Below are positions 19,396-30,932 of a stretch of DNA of 64,000 nt, one piece after another (the first letter of the stretch is position 1; every line of letters begins with the position of its first letter). The notes below the pieces were generated by a model. That model saw only the letters and a program-made list of their open reading frames with translations. It did no database searches and was not told where the DNA came from. The DNA comes from Lachnospiraceae bacterium MA2020 (GTDB lineage Bacteria; Bacillota; Clostridia; Lachnospirales; Lachnospiraceae), in contig JQKK01000010.1 in NCBI GenBank assembly GCA_000746015.1, positions 1 through 64,000 on the forward strand, in the 5' to 3' direction. Made by a program: the position numbers and the translations under genes.

Positions 19396-20157
19396 ATGAA
19401 CTTTGAAATAGCCGGCAGCAAGATCTATTACAGTATCCATACGGGTGTGCCGGTACTTGGTGATTTTAACATCACTGAGACACTGGTAGTCAGCTGGATA
19501 GTAATGGCTATCATAACCTTGCTGTGTATCTTCTTGACGAGAAACATGTCGGTGGAGAATATTTCAAAGCGTCAGGCAGTTGCAGAAATGATAGTGGAGG
19601 CAGCCAACAATCTGGTGCGGAGTAATACCGGGTCAAATCGTTTTGATTGGCTTATACCGCTGGTAGCAGCGATATTTTCAACGAGTATTATTTCAAACCT
19701 CATCTGTCTGGTGGGACTTAGAAGTCCGACAGCCGATCTGTCAACTGAAGCAGCATGGGCGGTAGTGGTTTTCATCATCATTACCGGTTGTAAGATCAAG
19801 GCAGGAGGTATAGGAGGATACCTTAAAGGATTTACTACTCCTATAGCGGTAATGACACCGTTTAATATCCTCTCAGAGCTTGCAACTCCAGTAAGTATGG
19901 CTTGCCGTCATTTCGGTAATATCCTTTCCGGAATAGTTATCGACGGACTTATTTATGCTGCACTTGCTATAGCTTCATCTGCAATCTTTGGAGCAATCCC
20001 GGGAGCAGTGGGAGATTTTCTTTCACAGATTCCAATCCTCAGCGTAGGTATACCGGCTGTGCTCGGTTTTTACTTCGACTGGTTCACAGGATGCATGCAG
20101 GCGTTTATCTTCTCTATGTTGACGATAATGTATATCGCCAATGCAGCAGAAGGTTGA
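19396..20157 (+). CDS. atpB: ATP synthase F0 subunit a
   Basis: Subunit a forms the ion half-channels beside the c ring. The 253-residue protein has five to six membrane helices. Conserved parts are NRFDWLIPLVAAIFS, FITP-like GFTTPIAVMTPFNILSE and SMACRHFGNILSG, which holds the essential Arg. The C-terminal helix contains GCMQAFIFSMLTIMYI, with the Gln expected there. SD GGAAGG lies upstream. An intercistronic hairpin follows before atpE. Confidence 0.95.
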   Translation: MNFEIAGSKIYYSIHTGVPVLGDFNITETLVVSWIVMAIITLLCIFLTRNMSVENISKRQAVAEMIVEAANNLVRSNTGSNRFDWLIPLVAAIFSTSIISNLICLVGLRSPTADLSTEAAWAVVVFIIITGCKIKAGGIGGYLKGFTTPIAVMTPFNILSELATPVSMACRHFGNILSGIVIDGLIYAALAIASSAIFGAIPGAVGDFLSQIPILSVGIPAVLGFYFDWFTGCMQAFIFSMLTIMYIANAAEG

Positions 20158-20191
20158 TCATTTTGATCTAACAGAAATATTTTGTTGATTC

Positions 20192-20219
20192 GTATCCATT
20201 GGCTCATTGTAATGGATAC
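20192..20219 (+). promoter_or_regulatory. Intercistronic hairpin between atpB and atpE
   Basis: GTATCCATT (20192-20200) pairs perfectly with AATGGATAC (20211-20219), loop 10 bases, no T tract. It lies in the only long gap (92 bases) of the operon, just before the gene for the multi-copy c subunit. Confidence 0.7.
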
Positions 20220-20231
20220 ACAATTAAATAA

Positions 20232-20528
<297 letters not shown>

Positions 20529-20558
20529 GGTACGGATGCATATTTTGGAGGAACTTAA

Positions 20559-21062
20559 ATGGGTACACAGGAATTAGTAGGAGTTATCCCGTGGACGTTC
20601 ATTGCTCAGATCTGTAACCTTTTCATTCAGCTTTGGCTTCTTAAGAAGTTTCTTTTCAAGCCTGTAAATGAGATCCTTGAGAAGAGAAAGGCGCTTGCTG
20701 ATAAAGAGATCAAGGATGCAAGAGCTGCTAAGGCAGAAGCCAGAAGCATGAAGGAACAGTACGAGACCAGTCTTTCCAAGGCACAGGCTGAGGCTGCCGA
20801 CATTGTTGCTGCTGCACAGAAAGATGCTCAGCGCAAGGCAGAGACAGTTGTTAAGGAGGCTGAAAGCCAGGCTGCACATATTAAGGCAAAGGCAGAAGCG
20901 GATATCGAACAAGAGAAAAAGAAAGCTATCAATGAAGCTAAGGATACGATCGGCGGTCTTGCTATGGATATAGCCGGCAAGGTTGTCGAAAAAGAGATCA
21001 ATGAAAAAGATCACAAAAAGCTCATTGAAGAATTTATAGGAAATGTAGGGGAGGCGTCATGA
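20559..21062 (+). CDS. atpF: ATP synthase F0 subunit b
   Basis: Peripheral stalk subunit. The 167-residue protein has one N-terminal membrane helix (VIPWTFIAQICNLFIQLWLL) with the typical FKPV after it, then a long charged coiled coil of A/E/K-rich heptads (residues 40-150). Length is normal. SD TGGAGG. Its 3' end overlaps atpH by 4 bases (ATGA). Confidence 0.95.
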   Translation: MGTQELVGVIPWTFIAQICNLFIQLWLLKKFLFKPVNEILEKRKALADKEIKDARAAKAEARSMKEQYETSLSKAQAEAADIVAAAQKDAQRKAETVVKEAESQAAHIKAKAEADIEQEKKKAINEAKDTIGGLAMDIAGKVVEKEINEKDHKKLIEEFIGNVGEAS

Positions 21063-21598
21063 CGAGAACGGGAGATTTATACGGACAAAGTCTGTATGAT
21101 CTGGCGCTTTCGGAAAACCTTACGGATAAGATTTTATCCCAGATGGAAACTGTTAAGAAAATTTTTGATGAAAATCCTGACTATGTCAAGCTTTTATCTG
21201 AGCCATCCGTTCCTAAAAAGGAGAGGATACAGCTTATAGATGATGCTTTTGGAGATAGCCTCGAGGAGTATCTTATGAGCTTTTTAAAGATACTTATCGA
21301 AAAAGATCTTTTGAGACAGTTCCCCTCATGCATGAAGAGATTCAGGACCAGCTACAACAAAGATAAGGGCATTGCAGATGCGATCGTCACAAGTGCTGTA
21401 GCTTTGAGTGATTCCCAGTCAGAAGCACTTAAAAAGAAGCTTGAATCTATTAGTGGAAAGAAGATCATACTTCGACAGAAGACCGATCCGTCAGTACTTG
21501 GCGGTATCAGAGTCGAGGTCGAAGGAAAGCTCTATGACGGTACAGTCGAAAGACGCCTCGAAGAGCTTAGACGCAAGGTTGACGAGACCGTACTTTAG
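21059..21598 (+). CDS. atpH: ATP synthase F1 subunit delta
   Basis: Links the peripheral stalk to the F1 head. The 179-residue protein starts with the helical N-terminal domain (GDLYGQSLYDLALSENL) and ends with the conserved DPSVLGGIRVEVEGKLYDGT motif. Start overlaps atpF by ATGA. Length is normal. Confidence 0.95.
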   Translation: MTRTGDLYGQSLYDLALSENLTDKILSQMETVKKIFDENPDYVKLLSEPSVPKKERIQLIDDAFGDSLEEYLMSFLKILIEKDLLRQFPSCMKRFRTSYNKDKGIADAIVTSAVALSDSQSEALKKKLESISGKKIILRQKTDPSVLGGIRVEVEGKLYDGTVERRLEELRRKVDETVL

Positions 21599-21622
21599 TT
21601 TAAACCCACGGAGGCTTTTATC

Positions 21623-23146
21623 ATGGAATTAAAACCTGAAAAAATATCCGAGGTTATTCGAAGCCAGATCAAGAATTATAAGAATGCGATCATTCAGAAT
21701 GAGACAGGAACAGTTCTGACTGTCGGCGACGGAATTTCCCGTGTCAGTGGACTTTTGAACTGCATGGCCGGCGAGCTCCTTGAGTTCGAGAACGGCACAT
21801 TCGGAATGGCTCAGAACCTCGAAGAAACAGTAGTATCGGCGGTTTTGTTCGGTGAAGATGTAGGTATCAGAGAAGGACAGACCGTAAAGCGTACCGGCAG
21901 AGTTGTATCTGTACCGGTAGGCGATGCTATGATCGGACGTGTTGTAAACGCTATTGGACAGCCTATTGATGGCGCTGGAGCAATTAAATCAGATGATTAC
22001 AGGCCTGTAGAAGTAAAGGCACCTGGTATCATCGAGCGTCAGCCTGTTAAGGAGCCTCTCCAGACAGGTATCAAGGCTATCGACTCTATGATCCCTATCG
22101 GACGTGGTCAGAGAGAGCTTATCATCGGTGACCGTCAGACAGGTAAGACCACTATTGCTATAGATACTATCATCAACCAGAAGGGTAAGGATGTTATCTG
22201 TATCTATGTTGCAATCGGTCAGAAGAGATCAACAGTTACCTCACTTGTGGCAGAGCTGCAGGAGGCAGGTGCTATGGACTACAGTATCGTAGTTGCAGCT
22301 ACAGCATCAGAGCCTAGCCCATTGCAGTTCATCGCTCCATATACAGGATGTACCATGGGTGAGTACTTTATGAATAAGGGTAAGCATGTGCTGGTTATCT
22401 ATGATGACCTTTCCAAGCACGCGGTAGCATACCGTGCACTTTCACTCCTTATCCGCAGACCACCTGGACGTGAAGCATATCCTGGTGATGTATTCTATCT
22501 GCACTCAAGACTTCTGGAGCGTGCAGCTAAGCTGTCAGATGAAAACGGCGGCGGCTCACTCACAGCGCTCCCTATCATTGAGACGCAGGCAGGTGACGTA
22601 TCGGCTTACATCCCGACAAACGTTATCTCCATTACTGATGGACAGATCTTCCTTGAGACAGAGCTTTTCCACTCAGGTATCATGCCAGCGGTTAACCCTG
22701 GTATCTCAGTATCCCGAGTTGGTGGTAATGCTCAGATCAAGGCTATGAAGAAGGTTGCAGGTACTCTGAAGCTTATCTACTCACAGTTCCGCGAGCTGGC
22801 AAGTTTCGCTCAGTTCGGCTCTGACCTTGACGAAGATACAAAGTCCCGTCTTGCACAGGGTGAAAGAATCGTGGAAGTACTTAAGCAGGATAAGAGTACA
22901 CCTATAGCTGTAGAAAAGCAGATCGCTATTTTGTATGCTGTTATCAATAATGTCTTAGTAGACGTTGCTCCAACAGACATTGCTGAGTATGAGAAGGGAC
23001 TGTTTGAGTTCCTTGATACAAATCCTGACGGCAGCGCTGCAATGGATGCGATCCGTACAACAGGCGCACTTTCTGAGGATACAGAGAACAAGATGAAGAA
23101 TGCTCTTAAGGCATATACAGACCGCTTTATCGCTGGTAAAAAGTGA
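21623..23146 (+). CDS. atpA: ATP synthase F1 subunit alpha
   Basis: Non-catalytic nucleotide-binding subunit of F1. The 507-residue protein has the N-terminal barrel ([10 protein letters not shown]), Walker A GDRQTGKT near residue 169, and the signature [25 protein letters not shown]. It lies 24 bases after atpH and 19 before atpG in the standard order. Confidence 0.98.
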   Translation: MELKPEKISEVIRSQIKNYKNAIIQNETGTVLTVGDGISRVSGLLNCMAGELLEFENGTFGMAQNLEETVVSAVLFGEDVGIREGQTVKRTGRVVSVPVGDAMIGRVVNAIGQPIDGAGAIKSDDYRPVEVKAPGIIERQPVKEPLQTGIKAIDSMIPIGRGQRELIIGDRQTGKTTIAIDTIINQKGKDVICIYVAIGQKRSTVTSLVAELQEAGAMDYSIVVAATASEPSPLQFIAPYTGCTMGEYFMNKGKHVLVIYDDLSKHAVAYRALSLLIRRPPGREAYPGDVFYLHSRLLERAAKLSDENGGGSLTALPIIETQAGDVSAYIPTNVISITDGQIFLETELFHSGIMPAVNPGISVSRVGGNAQIKAMKKVAGTLKLIYSQFRELASFAQFGSDLDEDTKSRLAQGERIVEVLKQDKSTPIAVEKQIAILYAVINNVLVDVAPTDIAEYEKGLFEFLDTNPDGSAAMDAIRTTGALSEDTENKMKNALKAYTDRFIAGKK

Positions 23147-23165
23147 TTAACAAAGGAGAATAAAC

Positions 23166-25459
<2,294 letters not shown>

Positions 25460-25462
25460 AAT

Positions 25463-25876
25463 ATGGCTACATATCGTTTACAGATTGTATCCCTTGACGG
25501 GGTGGAATATGAAGGCGATGTGGAGAGGATCATGCTTCGCAGTATCGATGGTAATGTAGCAGTGCTTGCACGCCACATGAACTATTGTACAGGCATAGGC
25601 ATGGGTACTGCCCACGTCACCTTAGCTGACGGAACCGTAAAGCGGGCTGCCTGCATAGGCGGTATGCTGTCTGTTATGGATGGTGTTGTCCGTGTTTTCC
25701 CTACCACATGGGAGTGGGATGATGACATAGATCTCGAAAGAGCGAGAGCCGCAAAAGAGCGAGCTGAGCAGAGGCTTAAGGATGAGGCACTCTCAAACGA
25801 AGCCAGACTCAGAGCTGAGGCAAAGCTACTGAGAGCACTTGTCAGAATCGGTTCTGCAAGAAAAAAGAATTATTAA
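25463..25876 (+). CDS. atpC: ATP synthase F1 subunit epsilon
   Basis: Regulatory rotor subunit. The 137-residue protein has the N-terminal beta sandwich (LQIVSLDGVEYEGDVE and IGMGTAHVTLADG) and a C-terminal helical hairpin (ERARAAKERAEQRLKDE). Last gene of the operon; a terminator follows at once. Confidence 0.95.
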   Translation: MATYRLQIVSLDGVEYEGDVERIMLRSIDGNVAVLARHMNYCTGIGMGTAHVTLADGTVKRAACIGGMLSVMDGVVRVFPTTWEWDDDIDLERARAAKERAEQRLKDEALSNEARLRAEAKLLRALVRIGSARKKNY

Positions 25877-25899
25877 AAGAATATAAAAAAATACAAAAA

Positions 25900-25937
25900 T
25901 CCCTTGCCGGAAAACACATCCGACAAGGGGTTTTTTT
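25900..25937 (+). terminator. Terminator of the ATP synthase operon
   Basis: CCCTTGCCGGA (25901-25911) pairs with TCCGACAAGGG (25919-25929) with one mismatch, followed by T7. Confidence 0.9.
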
Positions 25938-26004
25938 GTTCACGATTTTCGTACACAATCTTGTATAAAACTCCGTACTATCAGTATTTATAAGGGTTTT
26001 CACA

Positions 26005-26032
26005 TTGACTTTTAGTTTAAATTCTTTATAAT
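26005..26032 (+). promoter_or_regulatory. Promoter of the flagellar/chemotaxis operon
   Basis: TTGACT (26005-26010) and TATAAT (26027-26032) are 16 bases apart. The box is almost the same as the ATP synthase promoter at 18424. No sigma-28-type box was recognised here. This implies sigma-A transcription of the early flagellar genes. Confidence 0.75.
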
Positions 26033-26068
26033 AAATTATGTACATTCGTTGTGAAGAGCTATGTTAAT

Positions 26069-26097
26069 TGACAGAATATTTTATCGAATAATTTGTC
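26069..26097 (+). promoter_or_regulatory. Imperfect palindrome in the flgB leader
   Basis: TGACAGAATATT and AATAATTTGTCA form an imperfect inverted repeat with TGACA/TGTCA ends, about 37 bases downstream of the -10 box. It could be an operator or an RNA hairpin before flgB. Confidence 0.35.
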
Positions 26098-26124
26098 ATA
26101 GTGCATAATAATGAGGGGATGCTT

Positions 26125-26514
26125 ATGATAAATACTGATGTTTTTAATTATATCGATGTGCTGCATAAGGCGGCAGATGCCGGAGCACTGAGAAATAAAG
26201 CTATCGCAAATAATATTTCAAATGTTGATACTCCTGGTTATAAGAGACAGGATGTATCTTTTGCTACAGAGTTTGAGAGAGCACTTCGCCATTCACGTTT
26301 TAAGAGCCTTGATGAGAAAATCGATAATCTGAACATCGGAAGGCTGAAGGGAAGAGTTTACACAGACGCGATAAGCTATTCATACAGGCTTGACGGCAAT
26401 AACGTTGATGTTGACACAGAGAATGTAGAGCTTGCATCCAATCAGATACTTATGGAGGGAATTACCGGAAGTATTACTTCGGAATTCAAAAATTTGATGT
26501 CTGTATGCAAGTAA
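26125..26514 (+). CDS. flgB: Flagellar basal-body rod protein FlgB
   Basis: Proximal rod subunit. ATG 26125 is chosen because GAGGGG lies 6 bases upstream; GTG 26101 and ATG 26119 are in-frame alternatives without good SD spacing. The product of about 129 residues has the rod/hook signature IANNISNVDTPGYKRQDVSF near residue 30 and the C-terminal helix NVELASNQILMEGITGS. First gene of the flagellar cluster, with flgC 61 bases on. Confidence 0.95.
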   Translation: MINTDVFNYIDVLHKAADAGALRNKAIANNISNVDTPGYKRQDVSFATEFERALRHSRFKSLDEKIDNLNIGRLKGRVYTDAISYSYRLDGNNVDVDTENVELASNQILMEGITGSITSEFKNLMSVCK

Positions 26515-26575
26515 CATAAAAGTTAGACTTAAAGGTTTTGCCTTGGCAATGGAGTGCTGAGGAAGGGGTGAGCTT

Positions 26576-27034
26576 ATGGGAATGTTTGACAGTTTTCACA
26601 TCAATGCATCCGGTCTTACCGCGGAGAGGTTTAGAATGGATGTCATATCTCAGAATGTAGCCAATGCAGATACTACAAGGACAGATGATGGGACACCTTA
26701 CAGAAGAAAGGTCGTCACATTCGTAGAGAAAAATGATCCACATGCATCATTTAGTGCATATCTGGCTTCTAATCAAAGTAAGTACAACAGAACAGGAATG
26801 CTCGGCGTAAAGGTAGGCGGAGTCTATGAAGATAATACACAGGACTTTAAACTTGTGTATGATCCGTCTCATCCAGATGCAAATGAGAATGGATATGTCG
26901 AGTATCCTAATGTGAATATTATACAGGAAATGACAAATCTGATCGATGCGAGCCGCGCATATGAGGCTAATGCTACAGCTTTTAATACAAGCAAGAGCAT
27001 AGCAACAATGGGGCTGCAGATAGGTAAGTCATAA
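26576..27034 (+). CDS. flgC: Flagellar basal-body rod protein FlgC
   Basis: Rod subunit assembled on FlgB. The 152-residue protein has the N-terminal helix SFHINASGLTAERFRMDVIS with the QNVANADTTRT motif, the middle PYRRKVVTF, and a C-terminal helix NLIDASRAYEANATAFNTSK typical of rod proteins. SD GGGGTGAG before the ATG. Confidence 0.97.
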   Translation: MGMFDSFHINASGLTAERFRMDVISQNVANADTTRTDDGTPYRRKVVTFVEKNDPHASFSAYLASNQSKYNRTGMLGVKVGGVYEDNTQDFKLVYDPSHPDANENGYVEYPNVNIIQEMTNLIDASRAYEANATAFNTSKSIATMGLQIGKS

Positions 27035-27082
27035 AACTATAAAACTATATTGTAGATATCTTTTCGAGGGGGAGAAAGAGAT

Positions 27083-27397
27083 ATGGATATAGCTAAGCTT
27101 TATAATGTTACATCGCCGGCAATAGGTGCGGCTGAAATAAATAGTCCAAACTTTAAGGCAAATGCTGAGAAGAGCTTTGGGACTTTTTTGGATGCTGCCA
27201 TGAATCAGATCAATGAAACAAATGGATATTTAGTTAAACAAGAGGAAGAGGAAATGAAGCTTTCGCTCGGACTCACAGATAATGCGCATGATCTGACTAT
27301 TGCACAGGCAAAAGCGCAGACTGCACTGCAATACACTGTAGCGCTCAGGGACAGATTTCTTGAGGCTTATAAAGAGATTATTCAGATTCAGATTTAA
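27083..27397 (+). CDS. fliE: Flagellar hook-basal body protein FliE
   Basis: Joins the MS ring to the rod. The 104-residue protein has the FliE helices: SFGTFLDAAMNQINETN and AHDLTIAQAKAQTALQYTVALRD near the C-terminus. SD GGGGGAG. It sits before fliF as usual. Confidence 0.95.
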   Translation: MDIAKLYNVTSPAIGAAEINSPNFKANAEKSFGTFLDAAMNQINETNGYLVKQEEEEMKLSLGLTDNAHDLTIAQAKAQTALQYTVALRDRFLEAYKEIIQIQI

Positions 27398-27425
27398 TAT
27401 TTGTTTTTTAAAGGGGTGAAATATC

Positions 27426-29030
27426 ATGCAGGAGCGCATCAAGGAGCTGTTTAACAGGCTCAAAGAGTGGTGGGACCGTTTTTCGACTAAGCAGAAAACA
27501 CTGATAGTTTCTATTGCTGCAGCAGTAGTAGTTGCTATCACTGTATTCGTGTGGGTTCTTTCTGTTCCTCAGTATACTATACTTGTGTCTAGTGAGACGA
27601 CAAAGCAGACGACAAATATAAGAGGTCTTTTGGACGATGCAGATATGGATTATAAGATCTCTGAAGATGGTCTTACTATCCAGATCAATAAAAAGCAGCT
27701 GTCAGAAGCGAGATTGCTGCTTGGCTCTAATGATATAGTCACACAGAATTATGATATTTCGAATGTTTTCAGTGGTGGTTTTTCTACTACAGAAGCAGAT
27801 AAAGAGAAAAAGTATCAGGTTTACTTAGAAAACATGTTGGCGTCTGACTTAAAGAATCAGGATAATATTGAGGGCGCAACGATAAATCTCAATATCCCAA
27901 ATAATGATGGCACACTTCTTTCAGAAGAAAAAGAATCTTATGCAAGTGTTATGCTTACATTGAAAAATCCGGATAAGATGACAGATGATATCGCTGCATC
28001 TATTGCAAGATTTGTTGCAACAGCGATAGGTAATGACTCAACTGCAAATGTTGTCATCATGGATTCTGAAGGCAATATGCTCTTTTCGGGAGAGGATGAT
28101 GGAACATCATCGACAAGTGCTTCTAACAGGCTTTCCTATAAGACAAAATACGATAATATCGTAAAGCAGGAGATACGTAATGCTTTAGTAGGTGCAAAGA
28201 TATTTGACAATGTTGAAGTTGTTCCAAATCTTGCATTTGACTGGGCAGATACAGATACAACTGAACATAATTACTCAGCTCCTGACGGACAGGATCAGGG
28301 TGTTCTTTCTCATGAGGATTCATACAGCCAGACAGCTGAGAATTCAAGTGGTCAGGTTCCCGGTACTGATACAAATGGCGACAACACTTATGTTTATAAC
28401 AACAATGGTAATTCCAGCACAAATACCGATGAAAGCTCTAAGGACTATCTTCCAAATGAGAAGATAACCGTAACAAAGAAGGGCGGCGGAGTCATTAATT
28501 ATGATTCATCTTCTATCGGTATCACAGCTATCAAATATGTTATCTATAATGAGGACGATATGAAGGCGCAGGGTCTTCTTGACGGACAGACCTTTGATGA
28601 ATTTAAGGCACAAAATGGCGACAGAGTCAAGACAGAAGTTGATGAAGATGTTGCCAATGTTGTTGCAAAGGCTACCGGTATCCCGGTTGCAAATATACAG
28701 ATAGTTGCCTACAATGAGCCGGTATTTGTACCAAGCAGCGGCTCAGGACTTTCATGGCAGACTATACTAATGATCGGTCTCATCGTTTTGATACTTGCAT
28801 TGCTTGCGTTTGTAGTTATCCGCTCTATGCGTGCGGAGAAGGTTATCGAGCAGGAGCCAGAGATCGCACTTGATGATCTTTTACAGAGCTCACAGCAGGC
28901 ACAGCTTGAAGATATAGGTACAGAGGAAGTGAAGTCTGAAGCACGAGTACTGATAGAAAAATTCGTTGATGACAATCCAGAGGGTGCAGCAGCGCTTTTG
29001 AGGAACTGGCTAAACGAGGATTGGGGGTAA
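27426..29030 (+). CDS. fliF: Flagellar MS-ring protein FliF
   Basis: Forms the MS ring in the membrane. The 534-residue protein has two membrane helices (VSIAAAVVVAITVFVWVLSV near residue 25 and ILMIGLIVLILALLAFVVIR near residue 445). Between them are the ring-building motifs with LLGSNDIVTQNYD and a Ser/Asn/Gly-rich loop around residues 290-340. The C-terminal tail FVDDNPEGAAALLRNWLNED is the FliG-binding part. fliG starts 4 bases later. Confidence 0.97.
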   Translation: MQERIKELFNRLKEWWDRFSTKQKTLIVSIAAAVVVAITVFVWVLSVPQYTILVSSETTKQTTNIRGLLDDADMDYKISEDGLTIQINKKQLSEARLLLGSNDIVTQNYDISNVFSGGFSTTEADKEKKYQVYLENMLASDLKNQDNIEGATINLNIPNNDGTLLSEEKESYASVMLTLKNPDKMTDDIAASIARFVATAIGNDSTANVVIMDSEGNMLFSGEDDGTSSTSASNRLSYKTKYDNIVKQEIRNALVGAKIFDNVEVVPNLAFDWADTDTTEHNYSAPDGQDQGVLSHEDSYSQTAENSSGQVPGTDTNGDNTYVYNNNGNSSTNTDESSKDYLPNEKITVTKKGGGVINYDSSSIGITAIKYVIYNEDDMKAQGLLDGQTFDEFKAQNGDRVKTEVDEDVANVVAKATGIPVANIQIVAYNEPVFVPSSGSGLSWQTILMIGLIVLILALLAFVVIRSMRAEKVIEQEPEIALDDLLQSSQQAQLEDIGTEEVKSEARVLIEKFVDDNPEGAAALLRNWLNEDWG

Positions 29031-29034
29031 GTAG

Positions 29035-30042
29035 ATGTCTGATGGTGATCTTTCAGGATTACAAAAAGCTGCAGTCCTGTTAATTTCATTAGGCCCGGAA
29101 AAGTCTGCCAAAATCTTCAAGCATCTTAAAGAAGAGGAGATTGAGGAACTGACATTGGAGATTGCCAATACTCGTTCCATTACTCCGCAGGTTAAGGAAG
29201 AGGTCATAAATGAGTTTTATCAGGTATGCCTTGCACAGCAGTATATTGCTGAAGGTGGTATTGGATATGCAAAAGAGCTTTTGGAAAATGCACTTGGTGC
29301 AGAGAAAGCGGTGGATGTTATTTCCAGACTTACAGCCTCACTTCAGGTTAAGCCGTTTGAGTTTGTAAGAAAGACGGATGCATCGCAGCTCCTTAACTTT
29401 ATTCAGGATGAGCATCCGCAGACTATAGCATTGATTCTTTCATATCTGTCTGCGAAGCAGTCATCTCAGATAATAGGTGCTTTGCCTCCGGATAAGCAGG
29501 CGGATGTTGCAAGGAGAATAGCAAAGATGGATAGAACTTCACCGGATGTAGTAAAAGAAGTAGAGAAGGCTTTGGAGACAAAGCTGTCATCTTTGGTAAA
29601 CCAGGATTACACTATCGTTGGTGGTGTAGATGCGATCGTAGAAATCCTCAATACTGTTGACCGCAGTACTGAGAAACATATCATGGAGACTCTCGAAGTT
29701 GATGAGCCTGAGCTTGCAGACGAGATCAGAAAGAAGATGTTCGTATTCGAAGATATCCTGCTGCTTGATGACAGAGCTATACAGAGAGTACTCAGAGATG
29801 TTGATAATAATGATCTTGCAATGGCACTTAAGGGAGGTAATGAGGAAGTACAGAGTGCTGTATTCCGAAATCTTTCAAAGCGTCTTGCAGCCATGATCAA
29901 GGAAGATATGGACTTTATGGGTCCTGTACGAATGAAGGATGTTGAAGAAGCCCAGCAGAAGATCGTAAGCGTTATCAGAAAGCTTGAGGACGCAGGCGAA
30001 ATCGTTATTTCAAGAGGCGGAGGAGACGAGATAATTGTCTAA
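29035..30042 (+). CDS. fliG: Flagellar motor switch protein FliG
   Basis: Rotor protein that meets the stator. The 335-residue protein has the N-terminal FliF-binding domain, the EHPQ motif (FIQDEHPQTIALILS) at about residue 123, and the C-terminal torque helix with alternating charges (LLDDRAIQRVLRDVDNNDLA). Its stop overlaps the fliH start region by 8 bases. Confidence 0.98.
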   Translation: MSDGDLSGLQKAAVLLISLGPEKSAKIFKHLKEEEIEELTLEIANTRSITPQVKEEVINEFYQVCLAQQYIAEGGIGYAKELLENALGAEKAVDVISRLTASLQVKPFEFVRKTDASQLLNFIQDEHPQTIALILSYLSAKQSSQIIGALPPDKQADVARRIAKMDRTSPDVVKEVEKALETKLSSLVNQDYTIVGGVDAIVEILNTVDRSTEKHIMETLEVDEPELADEIRKKMFVFEDILLLDDRAIQRVLRDVDNNDLAMALKGGNEEVQSAVFRNLSKRLAAMIKEDMDFMGPVRMKDVEEAQQKIVSVIRKLEDAGEIVISRGGGDEIIV

Positions 30043-30916
30043 TGTGATAAAGAGTTTCTATACGGTGTGTGAAAATCCGGGAGAAAAATTAGTCATTGAC
30101 AGTAACCAACGCGTTGCAGAAAAGATTGATTTTATAATCAGGGAAATGCAAAAAAACGATATCGATCCAGACGGCTTTTCAGAGGGCTTAAATGCCGAAA
30201 GAGTCGAATTGCTGGTTGATGAGGATACTTATGATGGGGAGATGGGCGATATAGAGGGTGAAGCCGGCGGCTATGCCGGCGACCCCCGTCCGTCAACTCG
30301 TATGTCAGAAGAGGCGGCGCGTGAGGCTGAGGAGATCATCAGTCAGGCACATGCTGAGGCTGAAGCGATAATTAGCCAGGCAAGAGAAGAGGCTGAGGAT
30401 ATAAGGATCCGGGCGCAGGAAGAAGGACGAAGAGAAGGCGTTGAGATTGGCAGAGAAGAGGGGCTTGAAGAGTCTGAAAATGTCAAGATCGAATTTGCCG
30501 AAAGGGCGCAGCAGCTTGAAGATGAGTATAATAAAAAGCTTGAAGAACTAGAGCCGATGTTCGTAGATACCCTGACCGATATTTATGAGCATGTTTTTCA
30601 TGTAAGGTTTGCAGATAATAAGGAAATTATCTTTCACCTGATACAGGATGCTGTAAGAAAGGTTGAAGGAAACACTAATTTTATAATACATGTTTCAAAG
30701 GACGATTATGGATTTGTATCGATGCAGAAAAAAGAGCTGCTTTCCGGTACATCAAATGGCGAATCTGCTGAGATAGTAGAGGATGTCACACTTAAGCCAA
30801 ATGAGTGTCTTATAGAGACAGGTTTTGGAATATTTGACTGTTCTTTGGAAACACAGTTAGCAGGATTAAAAAGAGAGCTGAAGCTCCTGTCATATAAGCC
30901 GAATTCTATATCATAA
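30035..30916 (+). CDS. fliH: Flagellar assembly protein FliH
   Basis: Peripheral-stalk-like regulator of the export ATPase FliI. TTG 30035 with GGAGGAG nine bases before it is the likely start; GTG 30044 is possible. The product of about 293 residues has an extended Ala/Glu-rich coiled coil (EEAAREAEEIISQAHAEAEA) about residues 90-150. The C-terminal domain follows with LKPNECLIETGFGIFDCS, the family's characteristic end. It is a homologue of F/V-type b/delta stalks. Confidence 0.92.
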   Translation: MSNVIKSFYTVCENPGEKLVIDSNQRVAEKIDFIIREMQKNDIDPDGFSEGLNAERVELLVDEDTYDGEMGDIEGEAGGYAGDPRPSTRMSEEAAREAEEIISQAHAEAEAIISQAREEAEDIRIRAQEEGRREGVEIGREEGLEESENVKIEFAERAQQLEDEYNKKLEELEPMFVDTLTDIYEHVFHVRFADNKEIIFHLIQDAVRKVEGNTNFIIHVSKDDYGFVSMQKKELLSGTSNGESAEIVEDVTLKPNECLIETGFGIFDCSLETQLAGLKRELKLLSYKPNSIS

Positions 30917-30932
30917 ATGAGGGGAGTGGGCG

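Noticed and set aside
26068-26073. TTGACA as a second flagellar promoter
   Set aside because: No -10 box at 16-18 bases; the hexamer is better explained as part of the palindrome.
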